Shown here in pieces: positions 22,542 through 34,235 of a DNA stretch of 64,000 nt (positions are counted from its first letter, which is position 1; every line of letters starts with the position of its first letter). The notes beneath the pieces were generated by a model. The model did not search any database, was not told the origin of the DNA, and saw only the letters and a list, made by a program, of their open reading frames with translations. This DNA comes from Sipunculus nudus (lineage: Eukaryota; Annelida; Sipuncula; Golfingiida; Sipunculidae): contig CM049322.1 in the NCBI GenBank assembly GCA_026874595.1, forward strand, positions 42,832,340-42,896,339, written 5' to 3'. The translations under genes and the position numbers were made by a program.

Positions 22542-24644
22542 ATGAACAAAGCTAACTTCAACTACTCTTAGAAAAACATTCCCATCCCTAGTAATCTGTC
22601 CTATACCAAATCCCTGATAAGTAAAGTTGAAAGCCTACTTCGGAGAATGCGATGGAAGGCATTCCATTTCGAAAACCCTGGTCAAACTTCAGATAAACAA
22701 AACTATGGATTCAAAACCACATATTCACCCCCTCATAGCGAACACCTCAGGGCATTTGAAAGTGATATCTACGAAATGGTCCGGAACATTGAATTTCAGC
22801 ACTCACACAATGCATTCCAGAAACAAATGGCCAATGACATCAAAACAATCAGACAATCTGACAATCTCCTAGTACAGGCAGATAAGACAACCAACCTGTA
22901 CAGTATGCCGAAAGAACACTACAATAAACTTCTTACAGAAAACATCACTAAGACATACAAAAAAGCAGACAGAAATATCTGTAAAAATATCAATACAGAA
23001 GCCAAAGAAATAGCCGGTTCCCTTAACCTAGCAGACCGCTTCGAAGTCATGGCCGAGCGCAATGCTTACATTACTTTGAAAGACCACAAGGATAATTTTG
23101 AACAAAACCCCAAGTGCAGATTGATTAATCCAGCAAAATCTGAAATAGGTATCATTAGCAAAAAGCACTTGGAAAAAATTAATAGCCAACTGAGACTGAA
23201 AACCAAACTCAACCAGTGGCAAAATACCGGACAGGTAATATCTTGGTTCAAGAAATTGAAGCTGAAACAAAAATCTAAGTTCATAAAGTTTGATATTGTT
23301 GACTTTTACCCCTCGATCACAGAAGATCTTCTCATGAAAGCCCTCAAATTTGCCAAAACCATGGTCTCCATTCCAGAGGATGTTATCAAAACCATCCTGC
23401 ACAGCAGGAAAAGCTTACTGTTTAGCAACGGTAACACCTGGGTGAAAAAAGATCACACTAGTTTTGACGTCACCATGGGCAGTTTTGATGGCGCTGAAGT
23501 ATGCGAAATTGTTGGTTTATACATCCTAGATATGTTGAAAAAGGAATTTGGTGTAAATGCTCTAGGCCTGTATCGTGATGACGGTTTAGGTTGTTTCCCC
23601 AACATGTCTGGACCCAAAGCAGACAGCACCCGTAAGAAAATGATCAAACTCTTTTCCAATGTTGGGTTAAAGATAACCATTGAAACTAACCTGACCTGCA
23701 CAGATTTCTTAGACGTAACATTTGACCTCCAAAATGACATATTCTACCCTTACAGAAAACCGAACAATGACCCTCTCTATATCCACGCACAATCCAATCA
23801 CCCCCCAGCTATCATTAGGCAGATACCTATGATGATCAGTAAACGTGTTTCTGACAACTCCTGCAATAAAGAGCTATTTATGAAAGCCAAACCCATGTAT
23901 GATGAAGCTTTAGCGAAAAGCGGGTTCTCAGAAAGCTTAAAATATGTTGAACCAACAGTGAAAAGCAAGAGAAACAGGAAAAGGAAAATAATATGGTTTA
24001 ATCCACCCTACAGCCGTCATGTAAAAACCAACATTGGCAGAAAATTCATGAAACTAGTTGAAAAACACTTCCCTCAACATCACAGGTACCACAGGTTATT
24101 CAACAGGAACAATTTGAAAATTAGCTACAGCTGTCTACCCAACATGTCTAACCTGATCAGCAAACATAATATGAAGGTTCTAAATTCTGACAATGCTGTG
24201 AATGCACCCCAAAAACAATGTAACTGCCGTAAAAAAGACGAATGTCCTATGAATGGTCAATGTCAGCTGAAATGCATTGTCTATAAAGCAACAGTTAGAA
24301 CAGACAATGACGTGAAACACTACATAGGGTGTACTGAAGGTGATTTCAAGACAAGATATAATAACCACAAGCAATCCTTTCGGAACAGATCCCACGCTAA
24401 AAACACTGAACTGTCTAAACACATTTGGTCACTAAAAGACAACAATATCAATTACAAGCTCTCCTGGGAAATATCTGCCAAGGCAGCACCTTACTTCTGT
24501 GGGACTAGGAAGTGTGGTCTCTGCTTGTCTGAAAAGCTACTTATAGCTACGGCCCCCCCTGGATCATTGTTGAACTCAAGAGCTGAAATTCTCTCCAAGT
24601 GCCGCCATCAAAACAAATTCACCCTGAAATATTTTAAAACCTAG
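22542..24644 (+). pseudogene. PLE RT-endonuclease, unit 9 (nonsense at codon 10)
   Basis: Codon 10 is TAG instead of TTG (22569-22571). The rest of the frame is open to the normal stop, and translation from Met36 (22647) would give 665 residues with all RT and endonuclease motifs. Other replacements are Ile167Phe and Asp659Gly (in the C-terminal KCDLC cluster), plus a silent C-to-A near 23741. The base change CTACAG to CTATAG just before the start codon is also unique to this unit. Confidence 0.92.
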
Positions 24645-25239
24645 CATTCGTACTCATATTCAGCGTGCCCCCTTAACCCCCCCCCCCCACACGAGGATCC
24701 GCTGGGCGGACTGATTTGTTCAGGTGGTTGTTCTCTCACTGCTGGCTCGTGGAGTCCATTGGATGACAGGAAAGTTCTACTTTATCCTGGTCTAATGGGC
24801 TTTACGACCTTCAGCTAGGAGACTTGCACCACTTGGTATGGGTATAGTATATTTGCCTTTTATATTGTATATTTGCCTTGTATATTGTGTATTTTCACAG
24901 TATATGTGTATTTTTATCATATCATATGTATACCACTGATATGTTCACCGCTTCCAAGGCCCTATTAGAAATCATTTCAATATGCTGATTGAGCATCCTG
25001 GTTATATCTTTGTATTATATTTACTATTTACTACATTATATAACCTCTTTGCCCTGCCCTGTTATGTTCCAGTATCGCACGTGTACCCCGACCAATCCTA
25101 TTGTGCACCCGAGAACAATAGGATCAGTGTCAGTCTTTCACATGCCCCCCCCCCCCGACCCGAATCGCACAAAGCATAATCTCGTAATCTCGTAAAGTCT
25201 CGGCTTTTCAAACCACGACGTTAGCTTCATTCTAACCAC

Positions 25240-25287
25240 ATTCACCTGATGATCGGGTCGCATCCCGTGAAACAGTCTGTTGTGAAT
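25240..25287 (+). ncRNA. Hammerhead ribozyme, spacer 9
   Basis: Identical motif; predicted cut 25281/25282. Confidence 0.9.
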
Positions 25288-25460
25288 TAACAGTGTTGTT
25301 TTTCTTCAGAGTTATACCGCTCTGGCCTAGCTTGTAGGCCATAGAGCACTTTACATCGGAGGGTAACACTACCTTCTACTCCAGCTCCAGCGACAGGTAC
25401 GTTGTCGAGCACTCTTGTTAACCCACCCTGTCCAGAAATTCACCTTGTAACATCTACAGA

Positions 25461-27563
25461 ATGAACAAAGCTAACTTCAACTACTCTTTGAAAAACATTC
25501 CCATCCCTAGTAATCTGTCCTATACCAAATCCCTGATAAGTAAAGTTGAAAGCCTACTTCGGAGAATGCGATGGAAGGCATTCCATTTCGAAAACCCTGG
25601 TCAAACTTCAGATAAACAAAACTATGGATTCAAAACCACATATTCACCCCCTCATAGCGAACACCTCAGGGCATTTGAAAGTGATATCTACGAAATGGTC
25701 CGGAACATTGAATTTCAGCACTCACACAATGCATTCCAGAAACAAATGGCCAATGACATCAAAACAATCAGACAATCTGACAATCTCCTAGTACAGGCAG
25801 ATAAGACAACCAACCTGTACAGTATGCCGAAAGAACACTACAATAAACTTCTTACAGAAAACATCACTAAGACATACAAAAAAGCAGACAGAAATATCTG
25901 TAAAAATATCAATACAGAAGCCAAAGAAATAGCCGGTTCCCTTAACCTAGCAGACCGCATCGAAGTCATGGCCGAGCGCAATGCTTACATTACTTTGAAA
26001 GACCACAAGGATAATTTTGAACAAAACCCCAAGTGCAGATTGATTAATCCAGCAAAATCTGAAATAGGTATCATTAGCAAAAAGCACTTGGAAAAAATTA
26101 ATAGCCAACTGAGACTGAAAACCAAACTCAACCAGTGGCAAAATACCGGACAGGTAATATCTTGGTTCAAGAAATTGAAGCTGAAACAAAAATCTAAGTT
26201 CATAAAGTTTGATATTGTTGACTTTTACCCCTCGATCACAGAAGATCTTCTCATGAAAGCCCTCAAATTTGCCAAAACCATGGTCTCCATTCCAGAGGAT
26301 GTTATCAAAACCATCCTGCACAGCAGGAAAAGCTTACTGTTTAGCAACGGTAACACCTGGGTGAAAAAAGATCACACTAGTTTTGACGTCACCATGGGCA
26401 GTTTTGATGGCGCTGAAGTATGCGAAATTGTTGGTTTATACATCCTAGATATGTTGAAAAAGGAATTTGGTGTAAATGCTCTAGGCCTGTATCGTGATGA
26501 CGGTTTAGGTTGTTTCCCCAACATGTCTGGACCCAAAGCAGACAGCACCCGTAAGAAAATGATCAAACTCTTTTCCAATGTTGGGTTAAAGATAACCATT
26601 GAAACTAACCTGACCTGCACAGATTTCTTAGACGTAACATTTGACCTCCAAAATGACATCTTCTACCCTTACAGAAAACCGAACAATGACCCTCTCTATA
26701 TCCACGCACAATCCAATCACCCCCCAGCTATCATTAGGCAGATACCTATGATGATCAGTAAACGTGTTTCTGACAACTCCTGCAATAAAGAGCTATTTAT
26801 GAAAGCCAAACCCATGTATGATGAAGCTTTAGCGAAAAGCGGGTTCTCAGAAAGCTTAAAATATGTTGAACCAACAGTGAAAAGCAAGAGAAACAGGAAA
26901 AGGAAAATAATATGGTTTAATCCACCCTACAGCCGTCATGTAAAAACCAACATTGGCAGAAAATTCATGAAACTAGTTGAAAAACACTTCCCTCAACATC
27001 ACAGGTACCACAGGTTATTCAACAGGAACAATTTGAAAATTAGCTACAGCTGTCTACCCAACATGTCTAACCTGATCAGCAAACATAATATGAAGGTTCT
27101 AAATTCTGACAATGCTGTGAATGCACCCCAAAAACAATGTAACTGCCGTAAAAAAGACGAATGTCCTATGAATGGTCAATGTCAGCTGAAATGCATTGTC
27201 TATAAAGCAACAGTTAGAACAGACAATGACGTGAAACACTACATAGGGTGTACTGAAGGTGATTTCAAGACAAGATATAATAACCACAAGCAATCCTTTC
27301 GGAACAGATCCCACGCTAAAAACACTGAACTGTCTAAACACATTTGGTCACTAAAAGACAACAATATCAATTACAAGCTCTCCTGGGAAATATCTGCCAA
27401 GGCAGCACCTTACTTCTGTGGGACTAGGAAGTGTGATCTCTGCTTGTCTGAAAAGCTACTTATAGCTACGGCCCCCCCTGGATCATTGTTGAACTCAAGA
27501 GCTGAAATTCTCTCCAAGTGCCGCCATCAAAACAAATTCACCCTGAAATATTTTAAAACCTAG
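25461..27563 (+). CDS. PLE RT-endonuclease, unit 10 (intact, consensus)
   Basis: Full 700 residues with no private replacement. It equals the majority sequence of the array (Asn354 form), making it the best reference copy. Confidence 0.96.
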   Translation: MNKANFNYSLKNIPIPSNLSYTKSLISKVESLLRRMRWKAFHFENPGQTSDKQNYGFKTTYSPPHSEHLRAFESDIYEMVRNIEFQHSHNAFQKQMANDIKTIRQSDNLLVQADKTTNLYSMPKEHYNKLLTENITKTYKKADRNICKNINTEAKEIAGSLNLADRIEVMAERNAYITLKDHKDNFEQNPKCRLINPAKSEIGIISKKHLEKINSQLRLKTKLNQWQNTGQVISWFKKLKLKQKSKFIKFDIVDFYPSITEDLLMKALKFAKTMVSIPEDVIKTILHSRKSLLFSNGNTWVKKDHTSFDVTMGSFDGAEVCEIVGLYILDMLKKEFGVNALGLYRDDGLGCFPNMSGPKADSTRKKMIKLFSNVGLKITIETNLTCTDFLDVTFDLQNDIFYPYRKPNNDPLYIHAQSNHPPAIIRQIPMMISKRVSDNSCNKELFMKAKPMYDEALAKSGFSESLKYVEPTVKSKRNRKRKIIWFNPPYSRHVKTNIGRKFMKLVEKHFPQHHRYHRLFNRNNLKISYSCLPNMSNLISKHNMKVLNSDNAVNAPQKQCNCRKKDECPMNGQCQLKCIVYKATVRTDNDVKHYIGCTEGDFKTRYNNHKQSFRNRSHAKNTELSKHIWSLKDNNINYKLSWEISAKAAPYFCGTRKCDLCLSEKLLIATAPPGSLLNSRAEILSKCRHQNKFTLKYFKT

Positions 27564-28166
27564 CATTCGTACTCATATTCAGCGTGCCCCCTTAACCCCC
27601 CCCCCCCCCCCCACACGAGGATCCGCTGGGCGGACTGATTTGTTCAGGTGGTTGTTCTCTCACTGCTGGCTCGTGGAGTCCATTGGATGACAGGAAAGTT
27701 CTACTTTATCCTGGTCTAATGGGCTTTACGACCTTCAGCTAGGAGACTTGCACCACTTGGTATGGGTATAGTATATTTGCCTTTTATATTGTATATTTGC
27801 CTTGTATATTGTGTATTTTCACAGTATATGTGTATTTTTATCATATCATATGTATACCACTGATATGTTCACCGCTTCCAAGGCCCTATTAGAAATCATT
27901 TCAATATGCTGATTGAGCATCCTGGTTATATCTTTGTATTATATTTACTATTTACTACATTATATAACCTCTTTGCCCTGCCCTGTTATGTTCCAGTATC
28001 GCACGTGTACCCCGACCAATCCTATTGTGCACCCGAGAACAATAGGATCAGTGTCAGTCTTTCACATGCCCCCCCCCCCCCCCGACCCGAATCGCACAAA
28101 GCATAATCTCGTAATCTCGTAAAGTCTCGGCTTTTCAAACCACGACGTTAGCTTCATTCTAACCAC

Positions 28167-28214
28167 ATTCACCTGATGATCGGGTCGCATCCCGTGAAAC
28201 AGTCTGTTGTGAAT
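28167..28214 (+). ncRNA. Hammerhead ribozyme, spacer 10
   Basis: Identical motif; predicted cut 28208/28209. Confidence 0.9.
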
Positions 28215-28387
28215 TAACAGTGTTGTTTTTCTTCAGAGTTATACCGCTCTGGCCTAGCTTGTAGGCCATAGAGCACTTTACATCGGAGGGTAACACTACC
28301 TTCTACTCCAGCTCCAGCGACAGGTACGTTGTCGAGCACTCTTGTTAACCCACCCTGTCCAGAAATTCACCTTGTAACATCTACAGA

Positions 28388-30490
28388 ATGAACAAAGCTA
28401 ACTTCAACTACTCTTTGAAAAACATTCCCATCCCTAGTAATCTGTCCTATACCAAATCCCTGATAAGTAAAGTTGAAAGCCTACTTCGGAGAATGCGATG
28501 GAAGGCATTCCATTTCGAAAACCCTGGTCAAACTTCAGATAAACAAAACTATGGATTCAAAACCACATATTCACCCCCTCATAGCGAACACCTCAGGGCA
28601 TTTGAAAGTGATATCTACGAAATGGTCCGGAACATTGAATTTCAGCACTCACACAATGCATTCCAGAAACAAATGGCCAATGACATCAAAACAATCAGAC
28701 AATCTGACAATCTCCTAGTACAGGCAGATAAGACAACCAACCTGTACAGTATGCCGAAAGAACACTACAATAAACTTCTTACAGAAAACATCACTAAGAC
28801 ATACAAAAAAGCAGACAGAAATATCTGTAAAAATATCAATACAGAAGCCAAAGAAATAGCCGGTTCCCTTAACCTAGCAGACCGCATCGAAGTCATGGCC
28901 GAGCGCAATGCTTACATTACTTTGAAAGACCACAAGGATAATTTTGAACAAAACCCCAAGTGCAGATTGATTAATCCAGCAAAATCTGAAATAGGTATCA
29001 TTAGCAAAAAGCACTTGGAAAAAATTAATAGCCAACTGAGACTGAAAACCAAACTCAACCAGTGGCAAAATACCGGACAGGTAATATCTTGGTTCAAGAA
29101 ATTGAAGCTGAAACAAAAATCTAAGTTCATAAAGTTTGATATTGTTGACTTTTACCCCTCGATCACAGAAGATCTTCTCATGAAAGCCCTCAAATTTGCC
29201 AAAACCATGGTCTCCATTCCAGAGGATGTTATCAAAACCATCCTGCACAGCAGGAAAAGCTTACTGTTTAGCAACGGTAACACCTGGGTGAAAAAAGATC
29301 ACACTAGTTTTGACGTCACCATGGGCAGTTTTGATGGCGCTGAAGTATGCGAAATTGTTGGTTTATACATCCTAGATATGTTGAAAAAGGAATTTGGTGT
29401 AAATGCTCTAGGCCTGTATCGTGATGACGGTTTAGGTTGTTTCCCCAACATGTCTGGACCCAAAGCAGACAGCACCCGTAAGAAAATGATCAAACTCTTT
29501 TCCAATGTTGGGTTAAAGATAACCATTGAAACTAACCTGACCTGCACAGATTTCTTAGACGTAACATTTGACCTCCAAAATGACATCTTCTACCCTTACA
29601 GAAAACCGAACAATGACCCTCTCTATATCCACGCACAATCCAATCACCCCCCAGCTATCATTAGGCAGATACCTATGATGATCAGTAAACGTGTTTCTGA
29701 CAACTCCTGCAATAAAGAGCTATTTATGAAAGTCAAACCCATGTATGATGAAGCTTTAGCGAAAAGCGGGTTCTCAGAAAGCTTAAAATATGTTGAACCA
29801 ACAGTGAAAAGCAAGAGAAACAGGAAAAGGAAAATAATATGGTTTAATCCACCCTACAGCCGTCATGTAAAAACCAACATTGGCAGAAAATTCATGAAAC
29901 TAGTTGAAAAACTCTTCCCTCAACATCACAGGTACCACAGGTTATTCAACAGGAACAATTTGAAAATTAGCTACAGCTGTCTACCCAACATGTCTAACCT
30001 GATCAGCAAACATAATATGAAGGTTCTAAATTCTGACAATGCTGTGAATGCACCCCAAAAACAATGTAACTGCCGTAAAAAAGACGAATGTCCTATGAAT
30101 GGTCAATGTCAGCTGAAATGCATTGTCTATAAAGCAACAGTTAGAACAGACAATGACGTGAAACACTACATAGGGTGTACTGAAGGTGATTTCAAGACAA
30201 GATATAATAACCACAAGCAATCCTTTCGGAACAGATCCCACGCTAAAAACACTGAACTGTCTAAACACATTTGGTCACTAAAAGACAACAATATCAATTA
30301 CAAGCTCTCCTGGGAAATATCTGCCAAGGCAGCACCTTACTTCTGTGGGACTAGGAAGTGTGATCTCTGCTTGTCTGAAAAGCTACTTATAGCTACGGCC
30401 CCCCCTGGATCATTGTTGAACTCAAGAGCTGAAATTCTCTCCAAGTGCCGCCATCAAAACAAATTCACCCTGAAATATTTTAAAACCTAG
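28388..30490 (+). CDS. PLE RT-endonuclease, unit 11 (intact)
   Basis: Full 700 residues. Private replacements Ala449Val and His509Leu lie in the linker between RT and endonuclease. Catalytic residues intact. Confidence 0.95.
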   Translation: MNKANFNYSLKNIPIPSNLSYTKSLISKVESLLRRMRWKAFHFENPGQTSDKQNYGFKTTYSPPHSEHLRAFESDIYEMVRNIEFQHSHNAFQKQMANDIKTIRQSDNLLVQADKTTNLYSMPKEHYNKLLTENITKTYKKADRNICKNINTEAKEIAGSLNLADRIEVMAERNAYITLKDHKDNFEQNPKCRLINPAKSEIGIISKKHLEKINSQLRLKTKLNQWQNTGQVISWFKKLKLKQKSKFIKFDIVDFYPSITEDLLMKALKFAKTMVSIPEDVIKTILHSRKSLLFSNGNTWVKKDHTSFDVTMGSFDGAEVCEIVGLYILDMLKKEFGVNALGLYRDDGLGCFPNMSGPKADSTRKKMIKLFSNVGLKITIETNLTCTDFLDVTFDLQNDIFYPYRKPNNDPLYIHAQSNHPPAIIRQIPMMISKRVSDNSCNKELFMKVKPMYDEALAKSGFSESLKYVEPTVKSKRNRKRKIIWFNPPYSRHVKTNIGRKFMKLVEKLFPQHHRYHRLFNRNNLKISYSCLPNMSNLISKHNMKVLNSDNAVNAPQKQCNCRKKDECPMNGQCQLKCIVYKATVRTDNDVKHYIGCTEGDFKTRYNNHKQSFRNRSHAKNTELSKHIWSLKDNNINYKLSWEISAKAAPYFCGTRKCDLCLSEKLLIATAPPGSLLNSRAEILSKCRHQNKFTLKYFKT

Positions 30491-31087
30491 CATTCGTACT
30501 CATATTCAGCGTGCCCCCTTAACCCCCCCCCCCCCCACACGAGGATCCGCTGGGCGGACTGATTTGTTCAGGTGGTTGTTCTCTCACTGCTGGCTCGTGG
30601 AGTCCATTGGATGACAGGAAAGTTCTACTTTATCCTGGTCTAATGGGCTTTACGACCTTCAGCTAGGAGACTTGCACCACTTGGTATGGGTATAGTATAT
30701 TTGCCTTTTATATTGTATATTTGCCTTGTATATTGTGTATTTTCACAGTATATGTGTATTTTTATCATATCATATGTATACTACTGATATGTTCACCGCT
30801 TCCAAGGCCCTATTAGAAATCATTTCAATATGCTGATTGAGCATCCTGGTTATATCTTTGTATTATATTTACTATTTACTACATTATATAACCTCTTTGC
30901 CCTGCCCTGTTATGTTCCAGTATCGCACGTGTACCCCGACCAATCCTATTGTGCACCCGAGAACAATAGGATCAGTGTCAGTCTTTCACATGCCCCCCCC
31001 CCCCGACCCGAATCGCACAAAGCATAATCTCGTAATCTCGTAAAGTCTCGGCTTTTCAAACCACGACGTTAGCTTCATTCTAACCAC

Positions 31088-31135
31088 ATTCACCTGATGA
31101 TCGGGTCGCATCCCGTGAAACAGTCTGTTGTGAAT
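31088..31135 (+). ncRNA. Hammerhead ribozyme, spacer 11
   Basis: Identical motif; predicted cut 31129/31130. Confidence 0.9.
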
Positions 31136-31308
31136 TAACAGTGTTGTTTTTCTTCAGAGTTATACCGCTCTGGCCTAGCTTGTAGGCCATAGAGCACTTT
31201 ACATCGGAGGGTAACACTACCTTCTACTCCAGCTCCAGCGACAGGTACGTTGTCGAGCACTCTTGTTAACCCACCCTGTCCAGAAATTCACCTTGTAACA
31301 TCTACAGA

Positions 31309-33412
31309 ATGAACAAAGCTAACTTCAACTACTCTTTGAAAAACATTCCCATCCCTAGTAATCTGTCCTATACCAAATCCCTGATAAGTAAAGTTGAAAG
31401 CCTACTTCGGAGAATGCGATGGAAGGCATTCCATTTCGAAAACCCTGGTCAAACTTCAGATAAACAAAACTATGGATTCAAAACCACATATTCACCCCCT
31501 CATAGCGAACACCTCAGGGCATTTGAAAGTGATATCTACGAAATGGTCCGGAACATTGAATTTCAGCACTCACACAATGCATTCCAGAAACAAATGGCCA
31601 ATGACATCAAAACAATCAGACAATCTGACAATCTCCTAGTACAGGCAGATAAGACAACCAACCTGTACAGTATGCCGAAAGAACACTACAATAAACTTCT
31701 TACAGAAAACATCACTAAGACATACAAAAAAGCAGACAGAAATATCTGTAAAAATATCAATACAGAAGCCAAAGAAATAGCCGGTTCCCTTAACCTAGCA
31801 GACCGCATCGAAGTCATGGCCGAGCGCAATGCTTACATTACTTTGAAAGACCACAAGGATAATTTTGAACAAAACCCCAAGTGCAGATTGATTAATCCAG
31901 CAAAATCTGAAATAGGTATCATTAGCAAAAAGCACTTGGAAAAAATTAATAGCCAACTGAGACTGAAAACCAAACTCAACCAGTGGCAAAATACCGGACA
32001 GGTAATATCTTGGTTCAAGAAATTGAAGCTGAAACAAAAATCTAAGTTCATAAAGTTTGATATTGTTGACTTTTACCCCTCGATCACAGAAGATCTTCTC
32101 ATGAAAGCCCTCAAATTTGCCAAAACCATGGTCTCCATTCCAGAGGATGTTATCAAAACCATCCTGCACAGCAGGAAAAGCTTACTGTTTAGCAACGGTA
32201 ACACCTGGGTGAAAAAAGATCACACTAGTTTTGACGTCACCATGGGCAGTTTTGATGGCGCTGAAGTATGCGAAATTGTTGGTTTATACATCCTAGATAT
32301 GTTGAAAAAGGAATTTGGTGTAAATGCTCTAGGCCTGTATCGTGATGACGGTTTAGGTTGTTTCCCCAACATGTCTGGACCCAAAGCAGACAGCACCCGT
32401 AAGAAAATGATCAAACTCTTTTCCAATGTTGGGTTAAAGATAACCATTGAAACTAACCTGACCTGCACAGATTTCTTAGACGTAACATTTGACCTCCAAA
32501 ATGACATCTTCTACCCTTACAGAAAACCGAACAATGACCCTCTCTATATCCACGCACAATCCAATCACCCCCCAGCTATCATTAGGCAGATACCTATGAT
32601 GATCAGTAAACGTGTTTCTGACAACTCCTGCAATAAAGAGCTATTTATGAAAGCCAAACCCATGTATGATGAAGCTTTAGCGAAAAGCGGGTTCTCAGAA
32701 AGCTTAAAATATGTTGAACCAACAGTAAAAAGCAAGAGAAACAGGAAAAGGAAAATAATATGGTTTAATCCACCCTACAGCCGTCATGTAAAAACCAACA
32801 TTGGCAGAAAATTCATGAAACTAGTTGAAAAACACTTCCCTCAACATCACAGGTACCACAGGTTATTCAACAGGAACAATTTGAAAATTAGCTACAGCTG
32901 TCTACCCAACATGTCTAACCTGATCAGCAAACATAATATGAAGGTTCTAAATTCTGACAATGCTGTGAATGCACCCCAAAAACAATGTAACTGCCGTAAA
33001 AAAGACGAATGTCCTATGAATGGTCAATGTCAGCTGAAATGCATTGTCTATAAAGCAACAGTTAGAACAGACAATGACGTGAAACACTACATAGGGTGTA
33101 CTGAAGGTGATTTCAAGACAAGATATAATAACCACAAGCAATCCTTTCGGAACAGATCCCACGCTAAAAACACTGAACTGTCTAAACACATTTGGTCACT
33201 AAAAGACAACAATATCAATTACAAGCTCTCCTGGGAAATATCTGCCAAGGCAGCACCTTACTTCTGTGGGACTAGGAAGTGTGATCTCTGCTTGTCTGAA
33301 AAGCTACTTATAGCTACGGCCCCCCCCTGGATCATTGTTGAACTCAAGAGCTGAAATTCTCTCCAAGTGCCGCCATCAAAACAAATTCACCCTGAAATAT
33401 TTTAAAACCTAG
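31309..33412 (+). pseudogene. PLE RT-endonuclease, unit 12 (C-terminal frameshift)
   Basis: A C7 run is C8 at 33320-33327, so the ORF ends at 33354 as 681 residues. The final 27 residues after Pro673 are replaced by WIIVELKS, removing Asn678 and the conserved SKCRH block of the endonuclease. RT, YIG, Arg605 and Glu664 remain. A silent G-to-A near 32727 is private. Confidence 0.92.
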
Positions 33413-34014
33413 CATTCGTACTCATATTCAGCGTGCCCCCTTAACCCCCCCCCCCCCCCCACACGAGGATCCGCTGGGCGGACTGATTTGTTCAGGTGGT
33501 TGTTCTCTCACTGCTGGCTCGTGGAGTCCATTGGATGACAGGAAAGTTCTACTTTATCCTGGTCTAATGGGCTTTACGACCTTCAGCTAGGAGACTTGCA
33601 CCACTTGGTATGGGTATAGTATATTTGCCTTTTATATTGTATATTTGCCTTGTATATTGTGTATTTTCACAGTATATGTGTATTTTTATCATATCATATG
33701 TATACTACTGATATGTTCACCGCTTCCAAGGCCCTATTAGAAATCATTTCAATATGCTGATTGAGCATCCTGGTTATATCTTTGTATTATATTTACTATT
33801 TACTACATTATATAACCTCTTTGCCCTGCCCTGTTATGTTCCAGTATCGCACGTGTACCCCGACCAATCCTATTGTGCACCCGAGAACAATAGGATCAGT
33901 GTCAGTCTTTCACATGCCCCCCCCCCCCCCCGACCAGAATCGCACAAAGCATAATCTCGTAATCTCGTAAAGTCTCGGCTTTTCAAACCACGACGTTAGC
34001 TTCATTCTAACCAC

Positions 34015-34062
34015 ATTCACCTGATGATCGGGTCGCATCCCGTGAAACAGTCTGTTGTGAAT
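34015..34062 (+). ncRNA. Hammerhead ribozyme, spacer 12
   Basis: Identical motif; predicted cut 34056/34057. Confidence 0.9.
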
Positions 34063-34235
34063 TAACAGTGTTGTTTTTCTTCAGAGTTATACCGCTCTGG
34101 CCTAGCTTGTAGGCCATAGAGCACTTTACATCGGAGGGTAACACTACCTTCTACTCCAGCTCCAGCGACAGGTACGTTGTCGAGCACTCTTGTTAACCCA
34201 CCCTGTCCAGAAATTCACCTTGTAACATCTACAGA

